From contig JADJWX010000007.1 of NCBI GenBank assembly GCA_016716135.1, positions 310,001 through 374,000 of the forward strand: a stretch of 64,000 nt of DNA. Direction: 5' to 3'. The DNA comes from Lewinellaceae bacterium (GTDB taxonomy: Bacteria > Bacteroidota > Bacteroidia > Chitinophagales > Saprospiraceae). The notes beneath the pieces were generated by a model, which made no database searches, was not told where the DNA came from, and was given only the letters and a program-made list of their open reading frames with translations. The stretch's first letter is position 1. Each line of letters begins with the position of its first letter. This document shows, piece by piece, positions 52,920 through 63,400 of this stretch. Position numbers and translations under genes: made by a program.

Positions 52920-52927
52920 TACCTTTG
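52920..52927 (+). promoter_or_regulatory. -7 box TACCTTTG seven bases before the serine-hydrolase ATG
   Basis: An exact TAnnTTTG match seven bases before the ATG at 52935; the transcript would start at or within a few bases of the start codon. Confidence 0.55.
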
Positions 52928-52934
52928 TGCGCTT

Positions 52935-54131
52935 ATGAAATCCATCCCGCTACTGTTTCTCCCGCTGTTTTTCGTTTTTGCCCAAGCCTGTACCCAAGTG
53001 AGTTCGCGCGACAGCAAGCAGCCGCCACTGCCGCCGGCTGCCCGCAACCCCCACCTGCGCGCCTTGATTGCTGAGTTCGATCAGTTTTTTTCCGACTCCA
53101 TGCGGGGCTCCCAAACACCGGGCGCCGCCTTGGTCATTGTGAAAGACAGTGTTGTCCTGTTCCAGCGGGGTTACGGCCTCAAAGCTGCCAACAAGGTGCT
53201 GGACTCGGTGGGAACCAATACCGTGTTTCGAATCGGCTCCTTGTCCAAGGGGTTCGCCGGCGTGCTGACCGGTATTTTGGTGGAAGAAGGCAAACTCGCC
53301 TGGGAGGACCGCATCGTGCGGTATGTACCCGGCTTCGCGCTTTCCTCCCCCGGCCAAACCGGCCAGATTCAACTGCACCACCTGCTTTCGCACACCACAG
53401 GGCTTCCCTACCACGCCTACACCAATATGATCGAACGGGGATACCCGCTTGATTCCATTACCTCCCGTTTTAAAAAATTAAAACTCCACGGCAAGCCCGG
53501 TGAAATTTTCAGCTACCAAAACGCCGCGTTCAGCCTGATCGGACAGGCCATGGAGGCCACCAGCACCGGAAAATCCTACCCCGAATTGCTCGAACGTAAA
53601 ATTTTCAAACCTGCCGGCATGCAAAGCGCATCTGCCAACTGGGAATCCATCAGCCAAAGCCACGACCTGGCGCTCCCGCACCGCGGCCTCAGCCCCGACA
53701 GCATCACGCACCGCTTTTACAACGCAGCACCTGCCGGCGGCGTAAACGCCAGTATCGCCGACATGGGTGCCTGGTTGTTGGTACTGCTTGGGTACAAACC
53801 GGACGTGGTGTCGAAGGCCACGCTCGACAAAGTTTTTACACCCGTCATCCGGACCGGTACCGAGCGCCAGCGTTGGCCCGGCCGGTCGCCGGCCTATTAC
53901 GGCATGGGCTGGCGCATTCTCCCGAATGAAACGGACACCCTTGTTTATCATGGTGGCGCCGTGAATGATTTCCGCAGTGAAATTGCGTTTCTTCGTCAGG
54001 ACGGGATCGGCATTTGCGTGTTGTTCAACGCCTCCACCCCGCTGGCAAACAGCTGTATGGCCGCCTTTTGGGAGAAATACCTGCAACGCCGCGCTGCAAT
54101 CTTAAACTGGAAAGATGCTTTGGTAGACTGA
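52935..54131 (+). CDS. Serine hydrolase of the beta-lactamase / penicillin-binding class C family
   Basis: A 398-residue lipoprotein-like precursor (signal ending FAQAC). Catalytic motifs: SLSK in RIGSLSKGFAG (nucleophile S102, K105), Tyr-x-Asn in FSYQNAAFS (Y194, N196) and the late YHGGAVNDF. The family covers class C beta-lactamases, esterases and D-amino-acid peptidases; nothing here favours antibiotic resistance over cell-wall or esterase activity. Periplasmic or surface location predicted. Confidence 0.9.
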   Translation: MKSIPLLFLPLFFVFAQACTQVSSRDSKQPPLPPAARNPHLRALIAEFDQFFSDSMRGSQTPGAALVIVKDSVVLFQRGYGLKAANKVLDSVGTNTVFRIGSLSKGFAGVLTGILVEEGKLAWEDRIVRYVPGFALSSPGQTGQIQLHHLLSHTTGLPYHAYTNMIERGYPLDSITSRFKKLKLHGKPGEIFSYQNAAFSLIGQAMEATSTGKSYPELLERKIFKPAGMQSASANWESISQSHDLALPHRGLSPDSITHRFYNAAPAGGVNASIADMGAWLLVLLGYKPDVVSKATLDKVFTPVIRTGTERQRWPGRSPAYYGMGWRILPNETDTLVYHGGAVNDFRSEIAFLRQDGIGICVLFNASTPLANSCMAAFWEKYLQRRAAILNWKDALVD

Positions 54132-54219
54132 CTGTCTTCTTCTGTCCAAACTTTCCATGCCTACCGAAAAGGAAGCGCCCGGACGGGCTTACCTTAGCAG
54201 GTGCAAATTCTGCTGATCC

Positions 54220-54897
54220 ATGCCCTTTCGTTGGTTCCTGTTTCTTTTGTTTTCATGTTGTTGCGCCTTGCCAACCGGTGCGCAAACCTTCCAGGCTATC
54301 CCCGGCCCACTGCTTGTGCAGGAGGTCGCTTTGAATCAGGCCAACGAATGTTACCTGTTTTTTGAAAACACCGGCGGCGACAGCATTCAACTCCGATGGA
54401 AGCGCCTCGACGCCAGCTTTTCGCCGGAATGGACGGTCGACCTCTGCGATTTTGGCCTTTGTTACGTTGGCATTCCGGCATCGGGAACGATGAGCCCTTC
54501 CAGTGCGACGGAACAACCCTACCTCAAACTGATCGTTCAACCCGGCGCCACCCCGGGCGCTGCCTGGTTCTGGTTCCGGGTTTGGGAAACGGACAACCCG
54601 GCAGCCTTTGAAGACGTCTATTTCAGCCTGTACAGCCCGGGCCTGACCAACCTGAACAACATCGACCCAGGGGAGGAAATCCGGGTATTCCCAAACCCGG
54701 TTTCTACACAGGTAAATTTGGAAAACAACACCGGGCGAGCCACGGAAGCCCGCATTTTTGATGCCCTGGGTCACCTGGTTTGGGAGGGCCGCCTCCCCCA
54801 CATGCAGCGTACGCAGCTCGATTGTTCCAATTGGTCTGCCGGGCCGCATTTTTTAAAAACAAACAACAAAACCTACACCATCCTCCGCACGCCCTGA
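54220..54897 (+). CDS. Small secreted protein with T9SS type A sorting domain
   Basis: A 225-residue protein with a signal peptide (ending PTGAQ). One beta-sandwich follows (about 25-145), with phrases such as NECYLFFENTGGDSIQLRWK and SGTMSPSSATEQPYLKL. The last 75 residues are a T9SS sorting domain (IRVFPNPVSTQVNLENN, ARIFDALGHLVWEG). No catalytic motif. It is 12 bases upstream of the C25 peptidase gene and probably co-transcribed with it. Confidence 0.82.
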   Translation: MPFRWFLFLLFSCCCALPTGAQTFQAIPGPLLVQEVALNQANECYLFFENTGGDSIQLRWKRLDASFSPEWTVDLCDFGLCYVGIPASGTMSPSSATEQPYLKLIVQPGATPGAAWFWFRVWETDNPAAFEDVYFSLYSPGLTNLNNIDPGEEIRVFPNPVSTQVNLENNTGRATEARIFDALGHLVWEGRLPHMQRTQLDCSNWSAGPHFLKTNNKTYTILRTP

Positions 54898-54909
54898 TCC
54901 GTATTGCTT

Positions 54910-57900
54910 ATGAAAAATCTGATCACTTTTCTGCTGTATTGCCTGTCGGTAACCGCCCTGATCGCACAAGCCAAAAACGAAGGCCGCTTGCAAGTGCTCG
55001 ACGCCGGCATCACCCGCACCACCCTGCGCCTCAACCTGGATGGGTTCGATAAAACCCTCGTGAATACCCCGAACGGCCCGGCGATAATTCCCGGCTTTCA
55101 ACACGGCACCCCGATGCTGGAAAAAGGCGCCCCCGACCTGCCCAAGTTCAGCACGGCCCTGCTGATCCCAAACAAGGGGAAGATGGCAGTGGAACTGTTG
55201 GACGCCGATTTTGAAGATATTCCCAACGTGGAAATAGCCCCCTCTAAAGGCAATCTGCTGCGCACCGTAAACCCGGACGACATCCCGTTTGAATACGGCG
55301 ACACCTACACGCAGGACCAGTTTTTCCCGGGCGCCCTCGCTACCCTGCAAACGCCCTTCGTCTTGCGGGAATCGCGCGGACAGGGTTTGTGGATTTACCC
55401 CTTGCAATACAATCCCGTAAAAAAAGTGCTCCGGGTCTACCATTCCATCACGCTTCGCGTATTCCATACCAACGAACCGGGGAAAAACGAGCGGACCGGT
55501 GGGCCGGTTTTTACCCAGAGCCGGGCTTTCGACCAACTTTACCAGGCGCTGTATGTCAACAACACGGCACCTTCAGCCGACCGCGGTGGCGTACAGGAAC
55601 CGGACAAAATGCTGGTCATTGCCGACGATAATTTACTCGACGAACTTCAACCGCTGGTTACCTGGAAACGCCAGATGGGTATTCACACCACCGTGGTGCC
55701 GGTTTCGGAAATCGGCTCGCCGGAAGCCGACGACGTGTACAATTTTGTAAAAAACTACTACGCCGAGCACGGGATCAGCTACCTGCTCCTGGTTGGCGAT
55801 GAAAATGCCATTAAACCGCAAATGCGGTCAAACGGCGCCGAATATGCCTGCGACCCCTGCTTCGGCTACATGAGCGGCGACGATCACCTGCCGGAAATTC
55901 TCGTTGGCCGCCTGCACGCCTCCACCCCGGAGCAAATGCGGATCATGGTCAACCGGAACCTCGAATATGAAATCAACCCCCTGATCGATACCACGCAAAA
56001 CTGGTTGGCTACCGGCCTGGCCGCCGCCTCGAATGAAGGTGAGGGTATTGGCGACGACAATCAGGCCGACTGGGAGCACGGCAATGAATGGAAAGCAGCG
56101 CACCTGGCCGACGGCTTCGAACAATACTGGGAGTTTTACGACGGCTCGCACGGCGCCGACTCCCCCACCCCGGGCGATACCACCGCCGACAAAGCCGGCA
56201 ACCCGGTAAATGCGCAAATCGTAAATGTGCTCAACAACCGTGGCGCTTCCCTGTACAACTACACCGGCCACGGCTGGGAACAGGGACTCGTGAGCGGCAA
56301 TTTCAACAACGACGCCGTCGGCAACATGCGCAATTCCGGCCGCTACCCGATCCTGATCGCCGTGGCTTGTTGTACCGGCAATTTCACCAACGGCGAGTGC
56401 CTCGGGGAAGCCTGGCAACGCGCCGGCAACACCGCAACCGGAGAGCCCTGGGGCGGCATTGCGGGCTACTTTTCCAGCGATTACCAAAGCTGGAGCCCGC
56501 CCATGGAAGGCCAAGACGGGATGAACCAGTACCTCGTGGATGCCGATGGCATCAGCCTGACCCCGACACTGGGCGGCATGCTGGCCTACGGAAATGCCCG
56601 GATGATTGCGGCATACGGCCTGGGCGGCGAGGTGATGGCCGATTTCTGGAATCCCTTTGCCGAACCGACGACCGTACCGCGTACCGCGCTGCCAATGCCG
56701 CTGACCGCCATGCATGCCGATTCCATTGCGTTTGAAACAACCAGCCTGCTGGTCAGCTGCCCGGTGGAGGGCGCATTGGTGAGTTTGTTTTGGGAAAACC
56801 AAACCTGGGCAGTAGCCACTGTGGAAAACGGGATTGCGGCATTCGAATTCCCACCGCTGAACAACACCGGTCAACTGACCGTTACCGCTACCCGCTTCAA
56901 CCACACGCCTTACCAGGGAACAATTGTTGTAAAACCCGCGGTGAAACCCTTCGTGGTCAGCCAGCAAACGATGCTCGATGACAGCCAGGGGAACAACAAC
57001 CAGAAAGCGGATTTTGGGGAATTTATTGCGCTCCGTCTACGCCTCGAAAACATCGGCCTGGGTACTGCTACGGCGGTACAGGCAACCCTGAGCACCGGCA
57101 ATCCGTTTATCACGCTGATCCAGGACCAGGTGGCGCCTGGTGATCTGGACAGCGGCGATTCAACGCTTACATCGTTCACCTTCCAGGTGAGCGACGCCGT
57201 ACCAAACGGCACGAAAGCGCAGTTTTTACTGAACCTGAGTTTCAACGATACCCTGGCGTACAGTGCCCCGATCACCATTACGCTTTTTGCGCCGGCGCTT
57301 GAAGTAGGCGCCTGGACCATTGACGATACCGCTCAAGGCAATGGCAACGGGCGCCTGGAAAGTGGCGAGACGGCCACGGTCTCCATTTTGACAAAAAATA
57401 CCGGTGGCAGTGATTTGCAGTCAGCACTGGGAACGCTCAGTAGTCTGTCGGCCTACCTCACGGTAAACACAACCCCGATAAGTCTGGGCGCACTCCAGGC
57501 TACAAATGGTACGGAAAGCGTACAATTTCAGGTGACGGTGTCGCCCGATGCGCCGGTGAGTTTCACGGCATCGCTGCACTACGCCGTGGAAAGCGCCAAC
57601 GGAAACTACACCGCAGAAAAAACGCTCGCTCCGATAGTCCTCAATGCAATTGCGGAAACCTTCGAGTCGGGCAATTTCAACAATTTTTCCTGGGAAATGT
57701 CGGGCAACAAACCCTGGACGATCACCACATCCAACCCCTATGCCGGGCAGTACTGCAGCCGCTCGGGGGTCATCACACACAATCAGAGTTCCACGTTTCA
57801 ACTTACGTTGCTGGTGCTGGAAGACGGGTTTGTTTCGTTTGCACGGGCCGTGAGCAGCGAGGCTGATTTTGATTTTTTGCGGTTCTACATCGACGACAAG

Positions 57901-58350
57901 GAAACCGGTGCCTGGAGCGGCAATCTGTCCTGGGCCGAAGTACAATTTCCGGTGCCTGCCGGCCAACATACCTTACGGTGGACCTATACGAAAGACGATT
58001 TTGTGAGCGATGGCGCCGACCGGGCCTGGGTGGATGAGATCATATTGCCGCCGCACCAAATTGTTGTTGGCACCCACTCGGCCCAATCCGGCAGTTTGGC
58101 ACTGCACGCCACGCCAAATCCGACCGACGGTTTGTTTCAAATCCGAATTGACACGCCGGTAGAGCAGGTTTTGTCCATACGTATTTTTGATAGTTCCAGC
58201 CGCCTGGTGCAAACACTGCCAATGCCCGAACGCAGCCCCGCCGGCTTGATCCGGAAAACGGTAGACTTGCAAGGCGCCGAGCCCGGAATTTACCTGGTTC
58301 AGCTGTTGGGCGAAAACGGCGGGCAGACGATAAAAGTGGTGGTTTATTAA
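54910..58350 (+). CDS. Gingipain-like C25 cysteine peptidase with T9SS sorting domain
   Basis: A 1146-residue exported peptidase. From ATG 54910: signal peptide (ending LIAQ), C25 propeptide (about 25-215), then the caspase-like C25 domain starting at KMLVIADDNLLDELQPLV. The catalytic His is in YTGHGWE (H454) and the Cys in IAVACCTGNF (C487, aligned with the gingipain VAC site; C488 follows). Immunoglobulin-like domains and a jelly-roll-like region with ETFESGNFNNFSWEMSG follow. The last 80 residues form a T9SS sorting domain (ATPNPTDGLFQIRIDTP, AEPGIYLVQLLGENGG). In this family T9SS members include the sortase PorU and secreted peptidases; the long mid-region and sorting domain favour a secreted peptidase. 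Confidence 0.92.
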   Translation: MKNLITFLLYCLSVTALIAQAKNEGRLQVLDAGITRTTLRLNLDGFDKTLVNTPNGPAIIPGFQHGTPMLEKGAPDLPKFSTALLIPNKGKMAVELLDADFEDIPNVEIAPSKGNLLRTVNPDDIPFEYGDTYTQDQFFPGALATLQTPFVLRESRGQGLWIYPLQYNPVKKVLRVYHSITLRVFHTNEPGKNERTGGPVFTQSRAFDQLYQALYVNNTAPSADRGGVQEPDKMLVIADDNLLDELQPLVTWKRQMGIHTTVVPVSEIGSPEADDVYNFVKNYYAEHGISYLLLVGDENAIKPQMRSNGAEYACDPCFGYMSGDDHLPEILVGRLHASTPEQMRIMVNRNLEYEINPLIDTTQNWLATGLAAASNEGEGIGDDNQADWEHGNEWKAAHLADGFEQYWEFYDGSHGADSPTPGDTTADKAGNPVNAQIVNVLNNRGASLYNYTGHGWEQGLVSGNFNNDAVGNMRNSGRYPILIAVACCTGNFTNGECLGEAWQRAGNTATGEPWGGIAGYFSSDYQSWSPPMEGQDGMNQYLVDADGISLTPTLGGMLAYGNARMIAAYGLGGEVMADFWNPFAEPTTVPRTALPMPLTAMHADSIAFETTSLLVSCPVEGALVSLFWENQTWAVATVENGIAAFEFPPLNNTGQLTVTATRFNHTPYQGTIVVKPAVKPFVVSQQTMLDDSQGNNNQKADFGEFIALRLRLENIGLGTATAVQATLSTGNPFITLIQDQVAPGDLDSGDSTLTSFTFQVSDAVPNGTKAQFLLNLSFNDTLAYSAPITITLFAPALEVGAWTIDDTAQGNGNGRLESGETATVSILTKNTGGSDLQSALGTLSSLSAYLTVNTTPISLGALQATNGTESVQFQVTVSPDAPVSFTASLHYAVESANGNYTAEKTLAPIVLNAIAETFESGNFNNFSWEMSGNKPWTITTSNPYAGQYCSRSGVITHNQSSTFQLTLLVLEDGFVSFARAVSSEADFDFLRFYIDDKETGAWSGNLSWAEVQFPVPAGQHTLRWTYTKDDFVSDGADRAWVDEIILPPHQIVVGTHSAQSGSLALHATPNPTDGLFQIRIDTPVEQVLSIRIFDSSSRLVQTLPMPERSPAGLIRKTVDLQGAEPGIYLVQLLGENGGQTIKVVVY

Positions 58351-58354
58351 CAGA

Positions 58355-59527
58355 TCACTGCGGCATGTGCGCCGCCAGACCGCATTCCAGGCCCCGCAAT
58401 TCTGCCAGGCCGCGCAGCCGTCCGATGGCCGAATAACCGGGATAGGTTTTCTTGCTTAAATCGTCCAGCATTTGATGGCCGTGATCAGGGCGCATCGGGA
58501 TCGGTTGGCCGGTACGTTGCATGAGTTGGAGAATATCGGCCACCAACGCCGGCAAGTCGGTATCGCCTTCGAGGTGGGGGGCTTCAAAAAAATTGCCCTG
58601 CTCGTCGCGTTTTGTGTTGCGCAAATGCAGGAAGTGCACGCGTTCGCCAAAGCGATTGAACATCCTGCGGATGTCGTTGTCGGCGCGCGCGCCAAAAGAG
58701 CCGGTGCAAAAACACAGCCCGTTTGCCGGCGAGGGCACTGCCCCCAATAGTTCCGCAACATCCTGCTCGGTGCTGACCACCCGGGGTAGCCCCAACACCG
58801 GATAAGGCGGGTCATCCGGGTGGATGGCCATTTTCAAACCCAATTCCGCCGCCACCGGAACCACTTCCTGTAAAAATTCGAACAGGTGTTGCTTCAGCAA
58901 TTCCGGGCCAATTTGGGCGTAGCCCCGGAGGGCTTCGAGCACCCGAGCCGGGGTAAACGCCTCGTCGCTCCCCGGCAGGCCCAGCAAAATATTTTGAAAC
59001 AACGTTTGTTTTTCAGCATCCGGCATAGCGGCAAAGCGCTTTTCGGCAGCCCGGATTTCAGCGTCGGTGTAGTCCTGTTCGGCGCCGGGGCGTTTGAGTA
59101 AAAAAAGGTCGAACGCGGCAAAAGCCAGTTTTTCGAAATGGAGCGCCCGGGCGCCGTCGGGCATTTCGTAGGCATGATCGGTGCGCAGCCAGTCGAGAAT
59201 GGGCATAAAATTGTAGGTGACCACCTTCAGGCCGCAGGCAGCCACGTTGCGCAGGCTTTGTTTGTAATTCTCAACCAACTGTTTCCACTGCCCGGCTTGC
59301 CGTTTGATCGCTTCATGCACCGGCAGGCTTTCAATGACCGTCCAACGCAGTCCGGCTGCTTCGATCAATTTTTGCCGTGCTTCAATTTCAGCAACCGGCC
59401 AAACTTCGCCATAAGGAATTTGATGGAGCGCCGTGACGACTGCGGTGCAGCCGGCCTGCCGGATATCGGCCAGGCTAACAGGATCGTTGGGGCCAAACCA
59501 ACGCATGGATTGCTCCATTCGGATCAT
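58355..59527 (-). CDS. uxuA: Mannonate dehydratase
   Basis: Dehydrates D-mannonate to 2-keto-3-deoxygluconate in glucuronate breakdown. From ATG 59527 (MIRMEQSMRWFGPNDPVSL) the product is 390 residues, the usual length. Conserved: VVTALHQIPYGEVW, VVTYNFMPILDWLRTD, MAIHPDDPPYPVLGLPRVV, NGLCFCTGSFGA, VHFLHLRNTK and PMRPDHGHQMLDD, which supply metal-binding His, Cys and Asp residues. Other hexuronate genes are absent. Its start lies 10 bases after the stop of the large kinase, suggesting one transcript. Confidence 0.96.
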   Translation of the reverse strand: MIRMEQSMRWFGPNDPVSLADIRQAGCTAVVTALHQIPYGEVWPVAEIEARQKLIEAAGLRWTVIESLPVHEAIKRQAGQWKQLVENYKQSLRNVAACGLKVVTYNFMPILDWLRTDHAYEMPDGARALHFEKLAFAAFDLFLLKRPGAEQDYTDAEIRAAEKRFAAMPDAEKQTLFQNILLGLPGSDEAFTPARVLEALRGYAQIGPELLKQHLFEFLQEVVPVAAELGLKMAIHPDDPPYPVLGLPRVVSTEQDVAELLGAVPSPANGLCFCTGSFGARADNDIRRMFNRFGERVHFLHLRNTKRDEQGNFFEAPHLEGDTDLPALVADILQLMQRTGQPIPMRPDHGHQMLDDLSKKTYPGYSAIGRLRGLAELRGLECGLAAHMPQ

Positions 59528-59537
59528 AGTCGAAAAT

Positions 59538-62500
59538 TTAATTGGCCTCGGAAAGCTCCACCTGTCCGGCTCTTTCCGTGGAAGTGATGGGTAATTCCAC
59601 AAAAAAGTCGGTGCCGTCGTTTTCCCGGGTTTCAAAGCGGATCTCCCCATCAAGTGCCTCGATGATCTTGCGGCAAATAGCAAGCCCGAGCCCGCTCCCG
59701 GAGGTTTTGGTGGTAAAATTCGGTTCGAACACCCGTTTTTGAATCTCGGGAGGAATGCCGCCGCCATTGTCGTTAATCTGAACAATAGCATGGTTGTTTT
59801 GCCGGAATAGCGACACCTGAATCGCGCCTTGCCGGTCGGAAGGGATAGCCTGGATGGCATTGATGATCAGGTTGTTAAACACCCGGATGAGGTGGTTTTT
59901 GTCGCCCTGAATGTGGTATCGGTCGTCGGGGATGTCCAACACGAGCCGGACCTCTTTTTGCTCGCTGAACAAATCGTAGACACTTTCCACGACATCGTTC
60001 AGCACCAGATCCTGTTTTTGGCGGATATCGAGGTTGGCAAACATGGAAAACTCGGAGGCAATTTGCGCCAGCGAGTCGATTTGTTCGATCAGGCGGGTAA
60101 TCGCTTTTTTCAGGTATGCCGCTGCCTGCACCGGGTCGGAAGATACCCGCTCCAGTTGTTGCATCGACAATTTCATCGTGGTGAGCGGGTTTTTGATATC
60201 GTGCGCTACCTGCCGTGCCATTTCGCGCCAGGCACTTTCGCGCTCCAGGCGAATGAGTTGCCCTTTTGATTCCTCCAGTTTTTCCACCATGCGGTTGTAC
60301 TCGTCGATCAGTGCGCTGAGCTCATCCTGGGTGTCGCCGGGGTAAACGAGCGGTTCGTTTTTATCGGCCAGTTGCAACTGATTGATTTTGTCGGAAATCA
60401 GTTTTACCGGGCGCAGGATAGACCGGGACAAGAAAAACGACACCGAGTATGCAATCAACATCAGGAAAACATAAACGCTGGCCAGCATACCGATAAAGTC
60501 CGACACTTCGGGGCCGATACTCCGGTCCGACAGGTAATAGGGCACTCCCAAAAAGCCGAGCAACTCATTTTGATTGTTGTTCAGGGGCAAATAGCGGTTG
60601 GAAAAACCGACACCTGCCAGTTGTTCTGCCACTACTGCCTCTCGTTGCCCGCCCGCCGTAAGCATTGCTTTTGCCTGGGGGCTCATATGGTTAGGTAAGA
60701 TGCCAAGTTGGGCCAGGTCATTTTGTGAAGAAAACAGCAAGGTGCCGTCAGGTCCGAAAAAGTTCACATCGGTCGAAAGGCTGGCCGCCAGGGAAGCCAG
60801 TGTTTGCGGGAGCGCACGTTTGAGACTGTCGGAAGAAGCACTCAAATCGCCGACCTGGTTGCGCAAATGGGTGCGCACGGCCTCGGCCCGGTTATCCAGG
60901 TTGGCGCGTTTGGTTTCCTGTGCCGAGGTGCTGAAGTGTTGGTACGTCAGGTAACCGAGCCCGAGAAAGGCAATACCGATCAGGGCAAAATTGCCGTAGT
61001 GGATGCGCTTGGCCAAGGAGCCTTTTGTAGAAAAATTGAACTGATAATATTTAGGCAAAAACCGCAAATACGTGTTCAACAGGGCCAACAGAAAAATAAA
61101 CAGCGAGGTGAGGGCGAAGATAAATGCAAACAAATACAGCTGCTTGTACCAGCCCCCCAACGGGCGTCCCACGGAAGCGATCGTTTTGCCATCTGCACTT
61201 TTGTACACGGCGTCGACCCGGCGGGGCTGTTCGGTAAATTGTTCCCGGGCCTGTCCGCTTGCCGGTGCATTTTGAAAAACAGCCTGATTGCCCTGCCCCT
61301 GGTCTACCACCAGGCGGCCATTTTTCAGAATAGCAAAGTCATAATCCATCAACCGGTCCAGGTTTTTATACGGGAGTTGAAAAAACAGCTCCGAATATAC
61401 CCGGGTTGGTTGCGGATATTGATGGTCGAAAAAGCAATACAATTCTACCGGTTGAGTAGGATCGTTCATGCGCAAGGCGGGTACCTTGATCATGTACCGG
61501 AATATGCCGTCGGGTCCCCGGTGATAGCGGATAGCAGGTTCATCCGGCAAGGACTTGGCTCGTCGCCAGTTTTGCGTCAGCACATACTCCCGGCCTTTGG
61601 CCTGATCCTGAGGTAAAACTTGCCCATCCTTATCGAACGCGTAAACAATCAAACGATAGTGCTGAAACAGGTAATGCTGGGAAAACACTAATTCATTCAG
61701 CCGCTGCCGCAGTGCCGAACTTTGCGGTTTGAATGGCCAGGGTTTGAGCAGCCGGTTTAATTGGGTGTCTTGCTGAATACCGGGCAGTATTTTTTTAAGT
61801 TGAGGTTCGGCAAGCAGGCTGTCGCGATCGGTTGCCAGGGCTTTCACGTAAGTCAGCCGTACCGACTTGTCTTTCAGATAATTATACCGGTACAACAAGA
61901 GCGCCGAGGAGAGCGAAAACAACATCAGCCACAGTACAATCCCGCCCAGACCTGGCGTTTTCAACACAAGAAAAAAATCAAAAGCGGCCACATAAACCAG
62001 CGCAAACGCCGCAATGTACAGGGCGTTGATCTGGAAACTGCCCTGATACCCGAGTGCTACCAGGTAAACCAGAAGCGCTGACGCGGCAATCTCTGCGACC
62101 CGAACGGAAGTTGGAAGTTCCGTCCGCAAGGCGGTTAAAATCAGCCGGTGTCCAAACAAAAAAAGCGCCAGGAGCAGCATCAAAATTCCGACAAAGGCCA
62201 GCACACTGAAACTGTCGAAATTCAGGAGGTTGTCAAAATCAAAATTGATCGTAGAGTGAAATACCAGTTGGCGGTATACTTCCACCCCTACCAGCACACT
62301 GAGCATGACCAAAAGGTAGCACACCATGCTCAATGCGATGCGAACGGGCATTGCCGGGAGGTTTTCCAAATCTTCCAGGCGAAAAGCCCGGTGAAAGAAA
62401 ACCATCAGCCAAAGCAGCAAAGCAATATGGATAAACCAATCGCCCAGCGATCCGCCAATCAGGCTTGAGGTTTCGAAGCGCTGGGTAAAAAAAGCAAGTT

Positions 62501-63311
62501 GATCAAAAGCATGCGCCGTAAACCCTGTGGCTCGGTTTAGCCAAAATATCGCGGCAACCAAAGCCAGCAGCAGAGCACCGCCCGCCAGGGCCCAACCACG
62601 CCGGGTAAAGTACATGGCAGCCTGGAAAGCCAATGCCAAAACCAAAATGAGGCACAAACCGTAGGCGCCGAGTTTCACCCATTGTACCCAGCCTGCCTGA
62701 ACGGAACCCGTCGCTTGCAACCAGCACAAATCCTGGCTTTTAACCCGGATGGCATGATCGCCTGGAGTCAAACGCAGATCAACGTGTTCAGAAATAGATT
62801 CGTTGGCCGGGAAGAGTACTCCGTCGCGCCGGCTGCTTGTTTCAGCCAGTGTAAACCGAACGGGAATAAGCAATGTTTGGGTGTTTTCCGTATCAAACGG
62901 GCTGTGTGCAACATAATAATACCCCAACGCCAACTGCTGCACCGAGCGTTTTTCTCCTTTTGATATGGTGCTCAACTGCCCCGGCAGCGGTAGTATTTTA
63001 TTATTTGAAGCAAAGAGCAGGGAATCCTTTTGATGAATAAGCAAGGTATACGGGGCATCTGCCTGCTCCGTCAGTGTGTTTATCCAGGACGACTGGTTGG
63101 ATACTTCACGGCCTGCCACCAAATTTTCCAGGGTGTTTTTGTGCTGCTGCGCCCACCCGAGCCCCTGCGCCTCCTGAGCACTCATGTATGCCGCAATTTC
63201 AGCAGCGTACTGTTCAAGCAGTGCCGTATCTTTGTAGCCACGATCGGCACTTACTGCCACCGCCAGCAGAATGGCTCCAGCCAATATGTACAGGAGCAGG
63301 CGTTTTATCAT
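59538..63311 (-). CDS. Giant NtrY-like membrane histidine kinase
   Basis: A 1257-residue protein. After an N-terminal helix and a first extracytoplasmic region (to about 210) come about nine to ten membrane segments (about 220-480), a second extracytoplasmic sensor (about 490-730), two more helices, a third sensor loop (about 790-930) and a last helix. HAMP (SRSILRPVKLISDKINQLQL), HisKA with EMARQVAHDIKNPLTTMKLS (H1037), and HATPase (NNLIINAIQAIP, INDNGGGIPPEIQKRVF, TSGSGLGLAICRKII) follow. The H-box and HAMP are of NtrY type, but no NtrX regulator is adjacent. The downstream uxuA is 10 bases away. Its signal is unknown. Confidence 0.9.
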   Translation of the reverse strand: MIKRLLLYILAGAILLAVAVSADRGYKDTALLEQYAAEIAAYMSAQEAQGLGWAQQHKNTLENLVAGREVSNQSSWINTLTEQADAPYTLLIHQKDSLLFASNNKILPLPGQLSTISKGEKRSVQQLALGYYYVAHSPFDTENTQTLLIPVRFTLAETSSRRDGVLFPANESISEHVDLRLTPGDHAIRVKSQDLCWLQATGSVQAGWVQWVKLGAYGLCLILVLALAFQAAMYFTRRGWALAGGALLLALVAAIFWLNRATGFTAHAFDQLAFFTQRFETSSLIGGSLGDWFIHIALLLWLMVFFHRAFRLEDLENLPAMPVRIALSMVCYLLVMLSVLVGVEVYRQLVFHSTINFDFDNLLNFDSFSVLAFVGILMLLLALFLFGHRLILTALRTELPTSVRVAEIAASALLVYLVALGYQGSFQINALYIAAFALVYVAAFDFFLVLKTPGLGGIVLWLMLFSLSSALLLYRYNYLKDKSVRLTYVKALATDRDSLLAEPQLKKILPGIQQDTQLNRLLKPWPFKPQSSALRQRLNELVFSQHYLFQHYRLIVYAFDKDGQVLPQDQAKGREYVLTQNWRRAKSLPDEPAIRYHRGPDGIFRYMIKVPALRMNDPTQPVELYCFFDHQYPQPTRVYSELFFQLPYKNLDRLMDYDFAILKNGRLVVDQGQGNQAVFQNAPASGQAREQFTEQPRRVDAVYKSADGKTIASVGRPLGGWYKQLYLFAFIFALTSLFIFLLALLNTYLRFLPKYYQFNFSTKGSLAKRIHYGNFALIGIAFLGLGYLTYQHFSTSAQETKRANLDNRAEAVRTHLRNQVGDLSASSDSLKRALPQTLASLAASLSTDVNFFGPDGTLLFSSQNDLAQLGILPNHMSPQAKAMLTAGGQREAVVAEQLAGVGFSNRYLPLNNNQNELLGFLGVPYYLSDRSIGPEVSDFIGMLASVYVFLMLIAYSVSFFLSRSILRPVKLISDKINQLQLADKNEPLVYPGDTQDELSALIDEYNRMVEKLEESKGQLIRLERESAWREMARQVAHDIKNPLTTMKLSMQQLERVSSDPVQAAAYLKKAITRLIEQIDSLAQIASEFSMFANLDIRQKQDLVLNDVVESVYDLFSEQKEVRLVLDIPDDRYHIQGDKNHLIRVFNNLIINAIQAIPSDRQGAIQVSLFRQNNHAIVQINDNGGGIPPEIQKRVFEPNFTTKTSGSGLGLAICRKIIEALDGEIRFETRENDGTDFFVELPITSTERAGQVELSEAN

Positions 63312-63400
63312 AATATGTGGAAAATAAATCCAGTTTCCGGAATACCCCGGAACTTAAGCCAGTTAATAGAGGGATTGCTTACACAGTAATTTTGGCTGTG

